Source: Edaphobacter sp. 4G125 (GTDB lineage Bacteria; Acidobacteriota; Terriglobia; Terriglobales; Acidobacteriaceae). Taken from it: 64,000 nt of DNA. Below, in pieces: positions 50,002 through 59,482 of this stretch. The stretch spans positions 3,717,501-3,781,500 of the forward strand of contig NZ_CP060393.1 in NCBI RefSeq assembly GCF_014274685.1. The letters are read 5' to 3'. Each line of letters starts with the position of its first letter. The first letter of the stretch is position 1. Position numbers and translations under genes: made by a program. The notes beneath the pieces are model-generated. The model was given only the letters and a program-made list of their open reading frames with translations, was not told where the DNA came from and did not search any database.

Positions 50002-51390
50002 ATGCCGACCGAAACCGACGCAATCCAGAAAACCGACCTCCGTCAGCTTGCCCAGGACATTCTCGATCGCTCCCTCAAGGCTGGAGCCACCGACGCAGAC
50101 ATTGTCGTCTACGAAGGCGATGAGTTTTCCGCCCGCGTTCGTCTCGGAGAGGTCGAAACCCTCAAGGAGTCAGGCTCCCGGGGCGTCGGACTGAGAGTCT
50201 TTCTAGGCCAGAGAGTCGCCAGCACCAGTTCATCGGATTTTTCTGCTGATGGAATCGCGCATCTCGTCGAAGGGGCCATCACCCTGGCCAGGGTAACCAG
50301 TGAAGACCCTTTTGCCGGTTTACCCGAACCTCAAGAGTTCGGCCAGCTCGAAGGCGACCTGAAGCTCTACTTTGACGACGTCAACCAGCTTCCTCCCGCC
50401 GAGCGCATCGAAATCGCCCGCCGTGCCGAAGCCGCCGCCATGGCTTTCGATACCCGCATCCAGAACTCCGGCGGAGCGGACTTCGACACCGGCACCTCAC
50501 ACAAGATTCTCCTCAACTCGCGCGGCTTCGTTGGCGAGTACCACCGTAGCTACTGCGGCTTCTCCGTCTCCCCCATCGCCATCGACGAAAAAGGCGGAAT
50601 GCAGCGCAACTACTGGTACTCCAGCTCGCGAACGGCCTCAAAACTCGAATCGCCTGAAGAAATCGGCCGCATCGCCGCCGAGCGCACTCTGCGCCGCCTG
50701 GGAGCCCGCCGCGTCCCAACACAGAAAGCGCCGGTCGTCTTCTCTCCCGAAATCGCGCGTTCCATCATCGGCAACATCTTCGATGCTGCGAACGGCGACG
50801 CCATCTACCGCCACGCCACCTTCTTCGACGACATGCTGGGCAAGCAGGTCGCTGGCGAAAATATCACCGTCATCGACGACGGCACCATGATGCTCGACGG
50901 AATCGGCGGTTTCGGAACCTCACCCTTCGACGGCGAAGGACTTCCCTCGCGCCGCACCGTGCTGGTTCGCAACGGCGTGCTCGAGAATTACGTCAACAAT
51001 ACCTACACGGCGCGCAAGCTGGGGATGAAGTCTACCGGCAACGCTTCACGCGGATTGGCAGGAAACCCAGGCATCGGCTCTGGAAACTTTTACCTCGAAC
51101 CTGGCACACAGGCACCCGAAGAAATCATCGGAAATATCAAGAACGGCCTCTACGTCACCGAAACGATGGGCTTCGGCGTAAATCTCGTCACCGGCGACTA
51201 CTCGCAGGGCGCCTCCGGCCTCTGGATCGAAAACGGCAAACTCGCCTACCCGGTCGAAGAGATCACCATCGCAGGAAATCTGAAAGACATGTACCGCAAC
51301 ATCGTCGCCATCGGAAATGATCTGGTCTTCCGCAGTTCCGCCGCCGCGCCAACCATCCAGATCGAAGGCATGACGATCGCCGGAGCGTGA
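50002..51390 (+). CDS. tldE: TldE/PmbA-family protein
   Basis: 462 residues. Family segments: VYEGDEFSARVRLGEVETLKESGSRGVGLRVF, a central region without HExxH as expected for TldE (TldD carries the zinc site), FGTSPFDGEGLPSRRTVLVRNGVLENYVNNTYTARKLGMKSTGNASRGLAGNPGIGSGNFYLEPGT, and ETMGFGVNLVTGDYSQGASGLWIENGKLAYPVEEITIAGNL. Function: partner of TldD in peptide processing. Its partner gene is on the opposite strand 13 kb away. Followed 16 bases later by a UvrC-like gene. Confidence 0.95.
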   Translation: MPTETDAIQKTDLRQLAQDILDRSLKAGATDADIVVYEGDEFSARVRLGEVETLKESGSRGVGLRVFLGQRVASTSSSDFSADGIAHLVEGAITLARVTSEDPFAGLPEPQEFGQLEGDLKLYFDDVNQLPPAERIEIARRAEAAAMAFDTRIQNSGGADFDTGTSHKILLNSRGFVGEYHRSYCGFSVSPIAIDEKGGMQRNYWYSSSRTASKLESPEEIGRIAAERTLRRLGARRVPTQKAPVVFSPEIARSIIGNIFDAANGDAIYRHATFFDDMLGKQVAGENITVIDDGTMMLDGIGGFGTSPFDGEGLPSRRTVLVRNGVLENYVNNTYTARKLGMKSTGNASRGLAGNPGIGSGNFYLEPGTQAPEEIIGNIKNGLYVTETMGFGVNLVTGDYSQGASGLWIENGKLAYPVEEITIAGNLKDMYRNIVAIGNDLVFRSSAAAPTIQIEGMTIAGA

Positions 51391-51406
51391 AGAATAAAAT
51401 CTTCAC

Positions 51407-52762
51407 ATGGCAGCGGAGTTCCAATTCGATAAAAACCTCGCCTTCTCTGCGGAGAACGCTGATGAGGTTCTTCGCTCCGTCCCTGCGCTTCCCGGAGTCT
51501 TCGCGCTCTACGGAAAACAGGAGGGCTCCGAGCCTTACCTGACGCGAGCCGCCGATATCCGACGACGCATGAAGCGCCTGCTCGCGCCACCGGAGTCGCA
51601 GTCGAAACGGCTGAACCTGCGCGACCGAGTCGCCCGCATCGAATATACCGTCACTGGCTCGGAGTTCGAGTCGACGCTGACGCTCTACCACGCTAGCGCC
51701 ACCATCTTCGGTTACGCCGAAGCGCGACGGCGGCTGCGGCTGCACACTCCCGCTTTTCTTCGGATCGCGATGGAGAATGAGTTTCCTCGTGTCTATGTCA
51801 CCAACCGCCTCTCGAAGCGCGGACTGAGCGAAACCTATGGACCATTTCCCTCACGGGCATCGGCGGAGCGTTATTGCGATGCCGTGCTCGATCTTTTCAA
51901 GCTGCGCCGCTGCCACGAAGACCTTCAGCCATATCCTGAGCATCCGGGCTGCGTCTACGGAGAGATGAAAAAGTGCCTGGAACCGTGCAAACAGGCATGC
52001 ACTACTGAGCAGTACGCCGCCGAGGCTGAGGCCGTAAAAGCATTCTTCGATACGCATGGAGGATCCATGCTGTCTCGCATCGCCGAACAGCGCGAGAAGG
52101 CCTCCGAAGAGATGGAGTTCGAACATGCAGCCGAGTTGCACGAACAGCATCAGAAGGTAAAAAACGCAGCTTCGCTGGCCGACGAGATCGTCCAGCCTGT
52201 GCCCAAACTACGCGCCATCGTTGCCCAGCGCGCTGCCTCGATGGAAGAACACGAAGACGAAGCTGCGCTCTTCCTACTCGCGGCGGGTTGCGTCGTGGGC
52301 CCGGAGCGATTGTCTACACTCGGGGTTCGCGCCGTAAAGGAACAGACCAGCGTTGGAAGCTCGCTCTTCGCTCAACCTCTGATGCTGGCCGCTGTCCTTC
52401 TGGATGAGACCACTTCGACCGAGCCGACGAATTCTCCGGAAGACCGGGCACGCGCTGCACTGGCAGACCTGGAAGAACATGTTTCTGCGAACCACGATCT
52501 CGCCTTACTCAGCGATCATCTATCGCTGTTCCGTCGTTGGTATTATCGGCCTGAAAAGCAGCGGGTTGGCGAATCGTTTCTTCCCAATCCAGACGGAGAC
52601 TGGCCAATCCGACGCATCCTGAACGGTGCAGCCCGGCAGGTCCTCGGCAATCCAAAACAGGTTCCGGACGTACAACGTGAGACGGCGAAAAAGATGCGGG
52701 TGCTCCATAAAGGCAGGCCTGATGTAGAGCGAGAGGTTCCAGTGGTCGACAGGAACGATTAA
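51407..52762 (+). CDS. UvrC-like protein with degenerate GIY-YIG domain and no RNase H-like domain
   Basis: 451 residues versus ~600 for UvrC. The N-terminal region (LPALPGVFALYGKQEGSEPYLTRAADIRRRMKRLL) aligns with UvrC GIY-YIG (PGVYxxxD..vLYVGKA..LRxRV), but the GIY and YIG core residues are changed (GVF, YLT). The family Cys quartet is retained (RRCHEDLQPYPEHPGCVYGEMKKCLEPCK), as is a UVR-motif region (EEMEFEHAAELHEQHQKVK). The C-terminal UvrC endonuclease and helix-hairpin-helix domains are missing. Probably not a nuclease; possibly a UvrB-binding or regulatory relative. Confidence 0.75.
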   Translation: MAAEFQFDKNLAFSAENADEVLRSVPALPGVFALYGKQEGSEPYLTRAADIRRRMKRLLAPPESQSKRLNLRDRVARIEYTVTGSEFESTLTLYHASATIFGYAEARRRLRLHTPAFLRIAMENEFPRVYVTNRLSKRGLSETYGPFPSRASAERYCDAVLDLFKLRRCHEDLQPYPEHPGCVYGEMKKCLEPCKQACTTEQYAAEAEAVKAFFDTHGGSMLSRIAEQREKASEEMEFEHAAELHEQHQKVKNAASLADEIVQPVPKLRAIVAQRAASMEEHEDEAALFLLAAGCVVGPERLSTLGVRAVKEQTSVGSSLFAQPLMLAAVLLDETTSTEPTNSPEDRARAALADLEEHVSANHDLALLSDHLSLFRRWYYRPEKQRVGESFLPNPDGDWPIRRILNGAARQVLGNPKQVPDVQRETAKKMRVLHKGRPDVEREVPVVDRND

Positions 52763-52807
52763 TGCGGATAAACAATGCGCTGATAGACTTGAGGCAGGAG
52801 CGCACAC

Positions 52808-53494
52808 TTGGTTGAACTTGCATTTTCGATCCTTGCAGCGGACTTTGCTCATCTCGCGAATGAGATCAAAGCAGCCGAGCGCGGTGGTGGCAGCATCGTT
52901 CACGTGGATGTGATGGATGGCCATTTCGTCCCGAACATTACCTTCGGGCCGCCCGTGGTACAGGCCATCCGGCCAATCACCAATCTACCGCTCGATTGCC
53001 ATCTGATGATCGAGAATCCGGATGAGTACATCCCGGCATTTGCCGAGGCTGGAGCCGATCTGCTGAGCGTGCACCAGGAGGTCTGCCGTCACCTGCACCG
53101 TACGATCCAGCACATCTCCGACCACGGAATGTTGCCTGGGGTGGTAATCAACCCGGCTACCCCTGTCGATACGCTCATCGAAGTCCTTCCGATGGTGCAT
53201 TATGTACTCGTTATGAGTGTAAATCCAGGGTTCGGCGGGCAGAAATTTATCCCGTTCACGGTGGAGAAGATCGCCTATCTGGCCGCCCTGCGCAAGGAGA
53301 TGGGGCTGAATTTCCGCATCGAAGTCGATGGCGGGATTGCTCCCGATACGGTGGCCTCGGTCGTCAAAGCAGGAGCCGAGATGCTGGTCGCCGGCTCAGC
53401 GGTCTTCAGCAAAGGAAAGACCGAGCAGAACGCAAAGAAACTTCTGAAGCTCGCCCGGGCGGCAGCACCGGACAAGGCTGCACAGAACGGCTAG
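52808..53494 (+). CDS. rpe: Ribulose-phosphate 3-epimerase
   Basis: 228 residues, TTG start with AGGAG seven bases upstream. TIM-barrel motifs: LAFSILAADFAHLANEI, HVDVMDGHFVPNITFGPPVV, CHLMIENPDEYI, LVMSVNPGFGGQKFI, EVDGGIAPDTV, AGSAVFS. Two His and two Asp metal ligands are in place. Reaction: D-ribulose 5-phosphate to D-xylulose 5-phosphate, pentose phosphate pathway. The C-terminus has a basic tail. Confidence 0.95.
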   Translation: MVELAFSILAADFAHLANEIKAAERGGGSIVHVDVMDGHFVPNITFGPPVVQAIRPITNLPLDCHLMIENPDEYIPAFAEAGADLLSVHQEVCRHLHRTIQHISDHGMLPGVVINPATPVDTLIEVLPMVHYVLVMSVNPGFGGQKFIPFTVEKIAYLAALRKEMGLNFRIEVDGGIAPDTVASVVKAGAEMLVAGSAVFSKGKTEQNAKKLLKLARAAAPDKAAQNG

Positions 53495-53550
53495 AATAGA
53501 ACCGAGCCTGTGCACCGATTGGTGCGAGGCGGATGTGAGGTCCACGGTTG

Positions 53551-55344
53551 ATGAATCATCGTCCTTCTTCTTTCTTCCCAAGTCTCAAGGCAGCATTGCT
53601 GGCTGGAGTTGCGGTCGCCCTGATGGCTACCCCTGCAATCTCGTACGCGCAGGATGCAGCCCCTACCCCAGCAGCGTCGGCGGATGCGAACACTCAGCAG
53701 CCTCAAGATGCAACGCTGTCCAGCACCCCTAATTCTTCGAAGAAGGGCAAGAAGAATAAGGAAGAGAAGGTCGTTCAATCGAAGGACACCAGAAAACGGC
53801 TCAAGGACAACAAGAAGGCCGATGCCGTAATCGCCACGGATGCCAAGCTGCCTGATCGCATTCTCTACGACAAGGCATTGCAGGCCACCAAAAAGGGGCA
53901 TTTCGATGTGGCCCGTCTGGATCTGCAGACCCTGCTGAACACTTACCCTGACTCGCAGTACCAGATGAAGGCCAAGCTGGCGATTGCGGACAGCTGGTAT
54001 CGCGAGGGTGGAACCGCCGCTCTGACCCAGGCGGAGCAGGAGTACAAGGATTTCATCACCTTCTTCCCCAATGCTCCGGAGGCCGCAGAGGCCCAGATGC
54101 GTGTGGGTGACATCTACTTCCGGCAGATGGACAAGCCGGACCGCGACTATGCCAAGGCTCTGCACGCGCAGGAAGAATACCGCTTGATGTTGCAGCAGTT
54201 CCCGGACTCAACGCTGGTTCCGCAGGCCAAGCAACGGTTGCGTGAAGTGCAGGAGGTACTGGCGACGCGTGAGGCTGAGATTGCTGGTTTCTATGCCACG
54301 CATGAGAACTGGCCTGCGACCATCGCCCGCTATCAGACCGTGGTAGATACCTATCCGCAGTACAGCCATATGGACGAAGCTCTGATTGCTCTGGGCGATG
54401 CCTATTCCGCTGAGGCAAAGATCGTCCGTGCGCAACCCCGACTGCCGGAAGATGCACGGGCAAGACTGATTAAGATTTACGATGATCGGGCAGCCGCTGC
54501 CTACCGCCAGGTCGCGTTGGAGCACTCGGCTTCTCCTCACGTAGAAGATGCCCGCGATCGGCTCGTTGCAATGAATCTGCCTCTGCCTACACCGACACCC
54601 GAACAGGTAGCGGCAAGCACGGCGCTTGAGAACAGCCGCGGACAGTACCGTCTACAGGACCGCGCCCGGTTAATGATCCTTCGCCGTCCGGACGTCGTAA
54701 TGGCTGCCCATGATGGCGAGCCATCTTTGACTGACCCGAAACCGACGCTTGCTCCGGCTATCGTCAACGAAATCAAGCATGACTACGAAACGGCTCTGAA
54801 TCCAGCTGCGGCGACAGCGGCTCCTGCTGCGCAGGCTCCGACAGCCGACCCAAGTAATGCAGCCGCAGCTGCTGGAGATCCGCAGCCAGCAAGCGTTCCA
54901 GCCAAGCCTGCGACCCCCTTACAGCTGAACGATATTCCTGCGGCCGGATCGGGAGATGCAACTCACGGCGCAGTCATGACGAATGTTCCCACGGGAGCTC
55001 GGCCCGCAGCCGCAGCTCCGAGCGGCGGAGCCAACTCGATGGGCGTCGAGGTGCTGACTCCAGGAGTTAATGGCGGTCAGCAAGCACCAGCGCAGGCTGA
55101 TCCGAACGGCGGTCTAAAGCCGGTGGGACCGACCAATAACGCCACACCTCCTCCAATCGAGAAGCCTGCTGAGGCTCCCTCGCAGGTCAACGACGTAACC
55201 CCGGGCGCCCAAGCCCCCGGAATGCCAACTCAACCTGTGGCAAATGGAAAGAAGAAGAATCCAAAACCGACCTTCGATAAGGATGAGGAATCTTCGAGCA
55301 CGCACAAGAAGAAGAAGGGCCTTAGCAAGATCAATCCCTTCTAA
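53551..55344 (+). CDS. BamD-like outer-membrane assembly protein with long Ala/Pro-rich tail
   Basis: 597 residues from the ATG at 53551 (a TTG one codon upstream also works). Signal peptide (LKAALLAGVAVALMATPAISYA) without lipobox, a Ser/Lys-rich linker, and tetratricopeptide repeats of BamD type (ARLDLQTLLNTYPDSQYQMKAKLAIADSWYREGG; EYKDFITFFPNAPEAAEAQMRVGDIYFRQ; YRLMLQQFPDSTLVPQAKQRLREVQEVLATREAEIAGFYA). The C-terminal ~200 residues are Ala/Pro/Gly-rich and end in a Lys-rich stretch. Family role: Bam complex. The missing lipid anchor is unusual. Confidence 0.85.
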   Translation: MNHRPSSFFPSLKAALLAGVAVALMATPAISYAQDAAPTPAASADANTQQPQDATLSSTPNSSKKGKKNKEEKVVQSKDTRKRLKDNKKADAVIATDAKLPDRILYDKALQATKKGHFDVARLDLQTLLNTYPDSQYQMKAKLAIADSWYREGGTAALTQAEQEYKDFITFFPNAPEAAEAQMRVGDIYFRQMDKPDRDYAKALHAQEEYRLMLQQFPDSTLVPQAKQRLREVQEVLATREAEIAGFYATHENWPATIARYQTVVDTYPQYSHMDEALIALGDAYSAEAKIVRAQPRLPEDARARLIKIYDDRAAAAYRQVALEHSASPHVEDARDRLVAMNLPLPTPTPEQVAASTALENSRGQYRLQDRARLMILRRPDVVMAAHDGEPSLTDPKPTLAPAIVNEIKHDYETALNPAAATAAPAAQAPTADPSNAAAAAGDPQPASVPAKPATPLQLNDIPAAGSGDATHGAVMTNVPTGARPAAAAPSGGANSMGVEVLTPGVNGGQQAPAQADPNGGLKPVGPTNNATPPPIEKPAEAPSQVNDVTPGAQAPGMPTQPVANGKKKNPKPTFDKDEESSSTHKKKKGLSKINPF

Positions 55345-55367
55345 AGGGATTTGCAATCTGTATGGAG

Positions 55368-55393
55368 AAGCCCCGGGATTCCGGGGCTTTTGC
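55368..55393 (+). terminator. Rho-independent terminator after the BamD-like gene
   Basis: 9-bp stem AAGCCCCGG / CCGGGGCTT (55368-55376, 55381-55389) with a 4-base loop and a T-rich tail (TTGCTTT) on the plus strand. It lies 24 bases past the stop codon. Confidence 0.75.
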
Positions 55394-55407
55394 TTTCGGT
55401 CACGATC

Positions 55408-55920
55408 TCAGGCAGGATCAGCTTTTCTGCGAGGCCAAAAGAACAGCGAAAGAAGCAGGAGAGCTGCTAAGGCTACGCTGGAAAAAATCACAGGACTGAA
55501 TGAAGCGCGATGGAGGGTTCGAGCGCGATTCCTTGCCGGCGAGAGGTGCCCACCGATCACCCAGGCATTGCCCGAGATGGATTCATCGGTCTCATAGACC
55601 GCATTTCCGTCCACAACAAGCGCATTTCCATCGATTCGTGCCTGGGAGTCGATGACGGTATTTCCTCCAAGGACGGTCGTCCGGCCTTTGACATGACCGG
55701 AAATGTTCAGATTTCCGAAGAGGACCAGGATATTTCCTGTGAGGTCACCTTCCACCTGAACGGAACAAAAGAAGCAGGTTGCGTTATGAATCTGCTGCCC
55801 CTGGGCTACAAAGATGTCCTGATTGAAGTAGGTGCGGGAGCCCGGTTCGCGCGCCGAGGCGGTTGCTGCGGAGAGGAAAAGAAAGACAAAAATCCCCAGG
55901 AATCGGTTTGCGCTGATCAC
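55408..55920 (-). CDS. Secreted bactofilin-like beta-helix protein with C-terminal membrane helix
   Basis: 170 residues. Signal peptide (FLGIFVFLFLSAATASA), then short regularly spaced strands typical of the bactofilin/polymer-forming fold (VQVEGDLTGNILVLFGNLNISGHVKGRTTVLGGNTVIDSQARIDGNALVVDGNAVYETDESISGNAWVIGG) and a C-terminal helix (VIFSSVALAALLLLSLFFW). The motif CFFCSV sits just before the repeats. Bactofilins are normally cytoplasmic. It is a paralogue of 56025, downstream on the same strand. Confidence 0.7.
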   Translation of the reverse strand: MISANRFLGIFVFLFLSAATASAREPGSRTYFNQDIFVAQGQQIHNATCFFCSVQVEGDLTGNILVLFGNLNISGHVKGRTTVLGGNTVIDSQARIDGNALVVDGNAVYETDESISGNAWVIGGHLSPARNRARTLHRASFSPVIFSSVALAALLLLSLFFWPRRKADPA

Positions 55921-56024
55921 AACGGATTCTTCTCCTGGCGTAACTTTGCTCAGGCGGACGCGCCGCCAGGGAAGGATACGCAGAATTTCCCTGGACGGTT
56001 CCGTTAAAGTGGAGGCCTGAAAAG

Positions 56025-56552
56025 CTAATGCGGAGGCGGAGGTGGCGCCTGGATTCCCTGCCCTTGTGGGTAGACGGGAAAGCGGTAACTGCTGCGGCGC
56101 ACGATATAAACAATCAGCCAGATGAGCCCGGCAAGAAACAGCAGAGGAGAGAAAAGCACCAGTGTTCCCAGTGGCTGGGGAATCACGGCACGAGAGCCAT
56201 GGACGGCGGAACCTTCTCCGAGACGGTCCGAACCGGCGAGAATAGCGAGGTCTCCGTTAACGGTAGAACCTTCTCCGAGATTCAGATCTCCTTCCAGAAT
56301 GGCAGCATCACCTGCGATGGAGTGTCCGGGGTCGACGGTTACGGAACCGAAGGCGACGGCAACATCCCCGGTGACGTCTCCGTGGAGATGGACGGAGCAG
56401 AAGGCGCAGGCGATATCGCCTGCCGTCTCACCTTCCGCCACGGTGATATCAGAACCAAAACTCGCGCGATCGTTGCCACTGTGTCTGTCCTTCGCAAAAG
56501 AAGGGGCGACGGAGAACAGGATCAGTGCAGCCAGGAGAGGGATTCTGCGCAT
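56025..56552 (-). CDS. Secreted bactofilin-like protein, paralogue of the previous gene
   Basis: 175 residues from MRRIPLLAALILFSVAPSFA; longer frames to 56675 are not supported. Signal peptide, then strands ITVAEGETAGDIACAFCSVHLHGDVTGDVAVAFGSVTVDPGHSIAGDAAILEGDLNLGEGSTVNGDLAILAGSDRLGEGSAVHG, a C-terminal helix (LVLFSPLLFLAGLIWLIVYIV) and a Pro-rich tail. The CAFCSV motif and the V-x-G-D-x-T-G segment match the paralogue at 55408. Divergent from valS. Confidence 0.75.
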   Translation of the reverse strand: MRRIPLLAALILFSVAPSFAKDRHSGNDRASFGSDITVAEGETAGDIACAFCSVHLHGDVTGDVAVAFGSVTVDPGHSIAGDAAILEGDLNLGEGSTVNGDLAILAGSDRLGEGSAVHGSRAVIPQPLGTLVLFSPLLFLAGLIWLIVYIVRRSSYRFPVYPQGQGIQAPPPPPH

Positions 56553-56666
56553 GAAGAACCTCGTGAGGTAGTGTACGCCGAGCGGTGAAGGAACAACGAG
56601 CGTTTTGCAGGGGTTCGAAGCGTGGGAGTTACCTGCACGGATGCTACCCTTAATAGAAAGAGCGAC

Positions 56667-59447
56667 ATGAGCCACGAATTACCGAAAGCATACGATCCAT
56701 CCATTATTGAAGAACGCTGGGCCCGGTACTGGGTCGAGGAGCATCTGTTCGACACCTCCACCCCCAAGGATACGGACGAATCCAGCAAGAAGTTCACTCT
56801 GCTTCTGCCGCCACCAAATGTCACTGGCCGCCTGCATATGGGGCACATGCTGAACCAGACGGAGATGGACATCCTGACCCGCTGGCACAGGATGCGCGGT
56901 GAGACGTCCGTATGGGTTCCGGGCACCGATCATGCGGGAATCGCCACACAGATGATGGTGGAACGCCAACTGGCCAGTGAAGGCACGAATCGCCGCGAGT
57001 TGGGGCGCGAAGCCTTTGTGAACCGCGTATGGCAGTGGAAAGAAATCTATGGCGGCGCCATTCTGGACCAGATGAAGCGACTGGGCGCGAGCGTCGACTG
57101 GAGCCGTGAATACTTCACCATGGACGACCGGCTGAGCATCGCGGTAAAGGAGTGCTTCGTCCGTTTGTGGGAACAGGGGCTGATCTACCGTGGCGCCTAC
57201 ATCGTCAACTGGGATCCGGCGATCCAGACAGCAGTCAGTGACCTTGAAGTCGAGCACGAGGAGCGACTCGGTAAGATCTACCACATTCGTTATCCACTGG
57301 CGGATGGAACAGGTTCCATTGTCGTAGCAACCACTCGTCCTGAGACGATGCTGGGCGACGTTGCTGTTGCAGTGAATCCCACCGACGAACGCTATATCGC
57401 ACTGATCGGGAAGCTGGTGAAGCTTCCCCTGAGCGGAGTCAATGGCGGGCCGGAGCGCGAGATTCCGATCCTTGCCGATGATTGGGCGAAGCCGGAGTTC
57501 GGAACCGGCGCGGTGAAGGTAACTCCGGCCCACGATCCGAACGACTTTGCAATCGGCCAGCGACATGGGCTACCGAATCTCTCGATTCTGGATGAGACGG
57601 CGCACGTCGCGTTACCGGGCTCCTTATATGACGGCATGGAGCGATATGCTGCGCGCGAGAAGATCGTTGAGGACCTGCGTGCTTCTGACCTGCTGGTCGA
57701 AATCAAGGACCACACACTCTCCATTGGCCTGAGCCAGCGCACCGGCGTCGTCATTGAGCCGCGTCTTTCGCAGCAGTGGTTCATCAAGATTCAACCGCTC
57801 GCAGACAAGGCTATAGAGGCTGTCGACAAGGGCTACATCCGCTTTACACCGGACCAGTACCGCAAGACGTACGACGAGTGGATGAAGAACATCCACGATT
57901 GGTGCATCTCACGGCAACTCTGGTGGGGACACAGGATTCCTGCATGGCACTGCGCAAAGTGCGCAGAGATTACCGTAGCTCGTGAGGCTCCGACAACATG
58001 CGGCAAGTGCGGAGCAAAGGAGCTGACACAAGAGACCGATGTTCTTGATACCTGGTTCTCGAGTGGTCTGCTTCCCTTCACTGTCTTCGGCTGGCCTGGA
58101 GCTGAGGGGGCGGATGGCCTGACTCCAGATCTGGCTGCCTTTTATCCGACAGAGCTCCTGGTCACCGGATTCGACATTCTCTTCTTCTGGGTAGCGAGAA
58201 TGATCATGCTGGGCTGCCACTTCATGTTGGACGTCCCGATGCCGGACGGATCGAAGCGCACGTTGAAGGATGCTGTTCCCTTCCGCGAGGTCTATATCCA
58301 TGCGTTGGTGCGTGACGCCGAGCGACAGAAGATGTCGAAGACCAAAGGGAATGTAATCGACCCCATCGAGATCGTCACAAAGTATGGGACCGATGCAGTA
58401 CGTTTCACACTCGCGAGCATGGCGTCTCCGGGGACCGACATTGCCTTCAACGAAGGCCGCACCGAAGGTTATCGAGCATTTGCTAACAAGATATGGAACG
58501 CGGCGCGGTTTCTCTTTATGCAGATCGATCGAGCCAAGGAAGCTGGCTATAAAGTCTCGATGCCGTCTGGCGGAGCGATTTCCGATCTACCTGCTGATAC
58601 ACCTCTTGAGACGCGATGGATCTTCGGCAGGCTGAACGCTGTCTGCGAAGAGATCGAACGTGCACTGGCGGATTATCGTTTTGATGAAGCAGCCGCCGCT
58701 GTCTATCAATTCTTCTGGGGTGAATTCTGCGACTGGTACCTGGAACTGGTGAAGCTCCGACTGGAGTTCGGCGAAGGTGCAGAACAGAATCCGACAACCG
58801 CGTTGACGCTGGCCTCACTAGTTGCCGTATTTGAGGCAGCACTTCGGCTCCTGAGTCCTTTCATGCCTTTCCTCACGGAAGAACTCTGGCATGCGTTGTA
58901 TGAAGGCAACCCTCCGGCGAAGTCGATTGCGCTAACACGGTATCCACAAGCCAGCGATTACACTGCTGACGATGCTTCTGTCGCCGCAATGACCACTTTG
59001 CAGGAACTGATTACGACAGTGCGCGCTCTACGAAAAGAGCTTGGCGTTCCAGAGAAGGAATCAGCGCCCATCCAACTTCACGCGGAGAATCATGTCCGCG
59101 CTCTAGCCAATACCAATCGCGATATGCTGGCAAAGTTGGCGCGGGTCTCCGATGTTGGATTTGCAAATGATCCACTCTCTGGAAGCAACGCACGATCCAC
59201 AGCGGGCTTCGATGTCACTGTAATCTACGAGCGACAGATCGATGTAGTTGCCGAGCGGGAGCGTTTGACGAAAGAACTGGGCAAGCTGGAAAAGGGACTT
59301 GCCGCAGCGGAGAGACAACTTGGCAATGAAGCCTTTATGGCCAAGGCCCCCGCGCATATTGTGGAAGGGCTACGAAAACAGGCAGCAGAGACAAAGATGC
59401 TGCACGAGAAGGCCACGGCCGCGTTAAATGCCCTACCGGTGGCATGA
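56667..59447 (+). CDS. valS: Valyl-tRNA synthetase
   Basis: 926 residues from MSHELPKAYDP; an in-frame upstream start at 56622 is less likely. Class I signatures: PPPNVTGRLHMGHMLNQ (HIGH form), KMSKTKGNV, the editing domain (TTRPETMLGDVAVAVNP), a zinc-like Cys cluster (WHCAKCAEI ... CGKCG) and the C-terminal coiled coil (ERLTKELGKLEKGLAAAERQLGNEAFM) that binds tRNA. Reaction: ATP-dependent charging of tRNA-Val in the cytoplasm. Length fits the family (about 860-1000). Confidence 0.97.
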   Translation: MSHELPKAYDPSIIEERWARYWVEEHLFDTSTPKDTDESSKKFTLLLPPPNVTGRLHMGHMLNQTEMDILTRWHRMRGETSVWVPGTDHAGIATQMMVERQLASEGTNRRELGREAFVNRVWQWKEIYGGAILDQMKRLGASVDWSREYFTMDDRLSIAVKECFVRLWEQGLIYRGAYIVNWDPAIQTAVSDLEVEHEERLGKIYHIRYPLADGTGSIVVATTRPETMLGDVAVAVNPTDERYIALIGKLVKLPLSGVNGGPEREIPILADDWAKPEFGTGAVKVTPAHDPNDFAIGQRHGLPNLSILDETAHVALPGSLYDGMERYAAREKIVEDLRASDLLVEIKDHTLSIGLSQRTGVVIEPRLSQQWFIKIQPLADKAIEAVDKGYIRFTPDQYRKTYDEWMKNIHDWCISRQLWWGHRIPAWHCAKCAEITVAREAPTTCGKCGAKELTQETDVLDTWFSSGLLPFTVFGWPGAEGADGLTPDLAAFYPTELLVTGFDILFFWVARMIMLGCHFMLDVPMPDGSKRTLKDAVPFREVYIHALVRDAERQKMSKTKGNVIDPIEIVTKYGTDAVRFTLASMASPGTDIAFNEGRTEGYRAFANKIWNAARFLFMQIDRAKEAGYKVSMPSGGAISDLPADTPLETRWIFGRLNAVCEEIERALADYRFDEAAAAVYQFFWGEFCDWYLELVKLRLEFGEGAEQNPTTALTLASLVAVFEAALRLLSPFMPFLTEELWHALYEGNPPAKSIALTRYPQASDYTADDASVAAMTTLQELITTVRALRKELGVPEKESAPIQLHAENHVRALANTNRDMLAKLARVSDVGFANDPLSGSNARSTAGFDVTVIYERQIDVVAERERLTKELGKLEKGLAAAERQLGNEAFMAKAPAHIVEGLRKQAAETKMLHEKATAALNALPVA

Positions 59448-59482
59448 CACGCCGCTCTAATTTTGGAGACTAGGATTACAGC

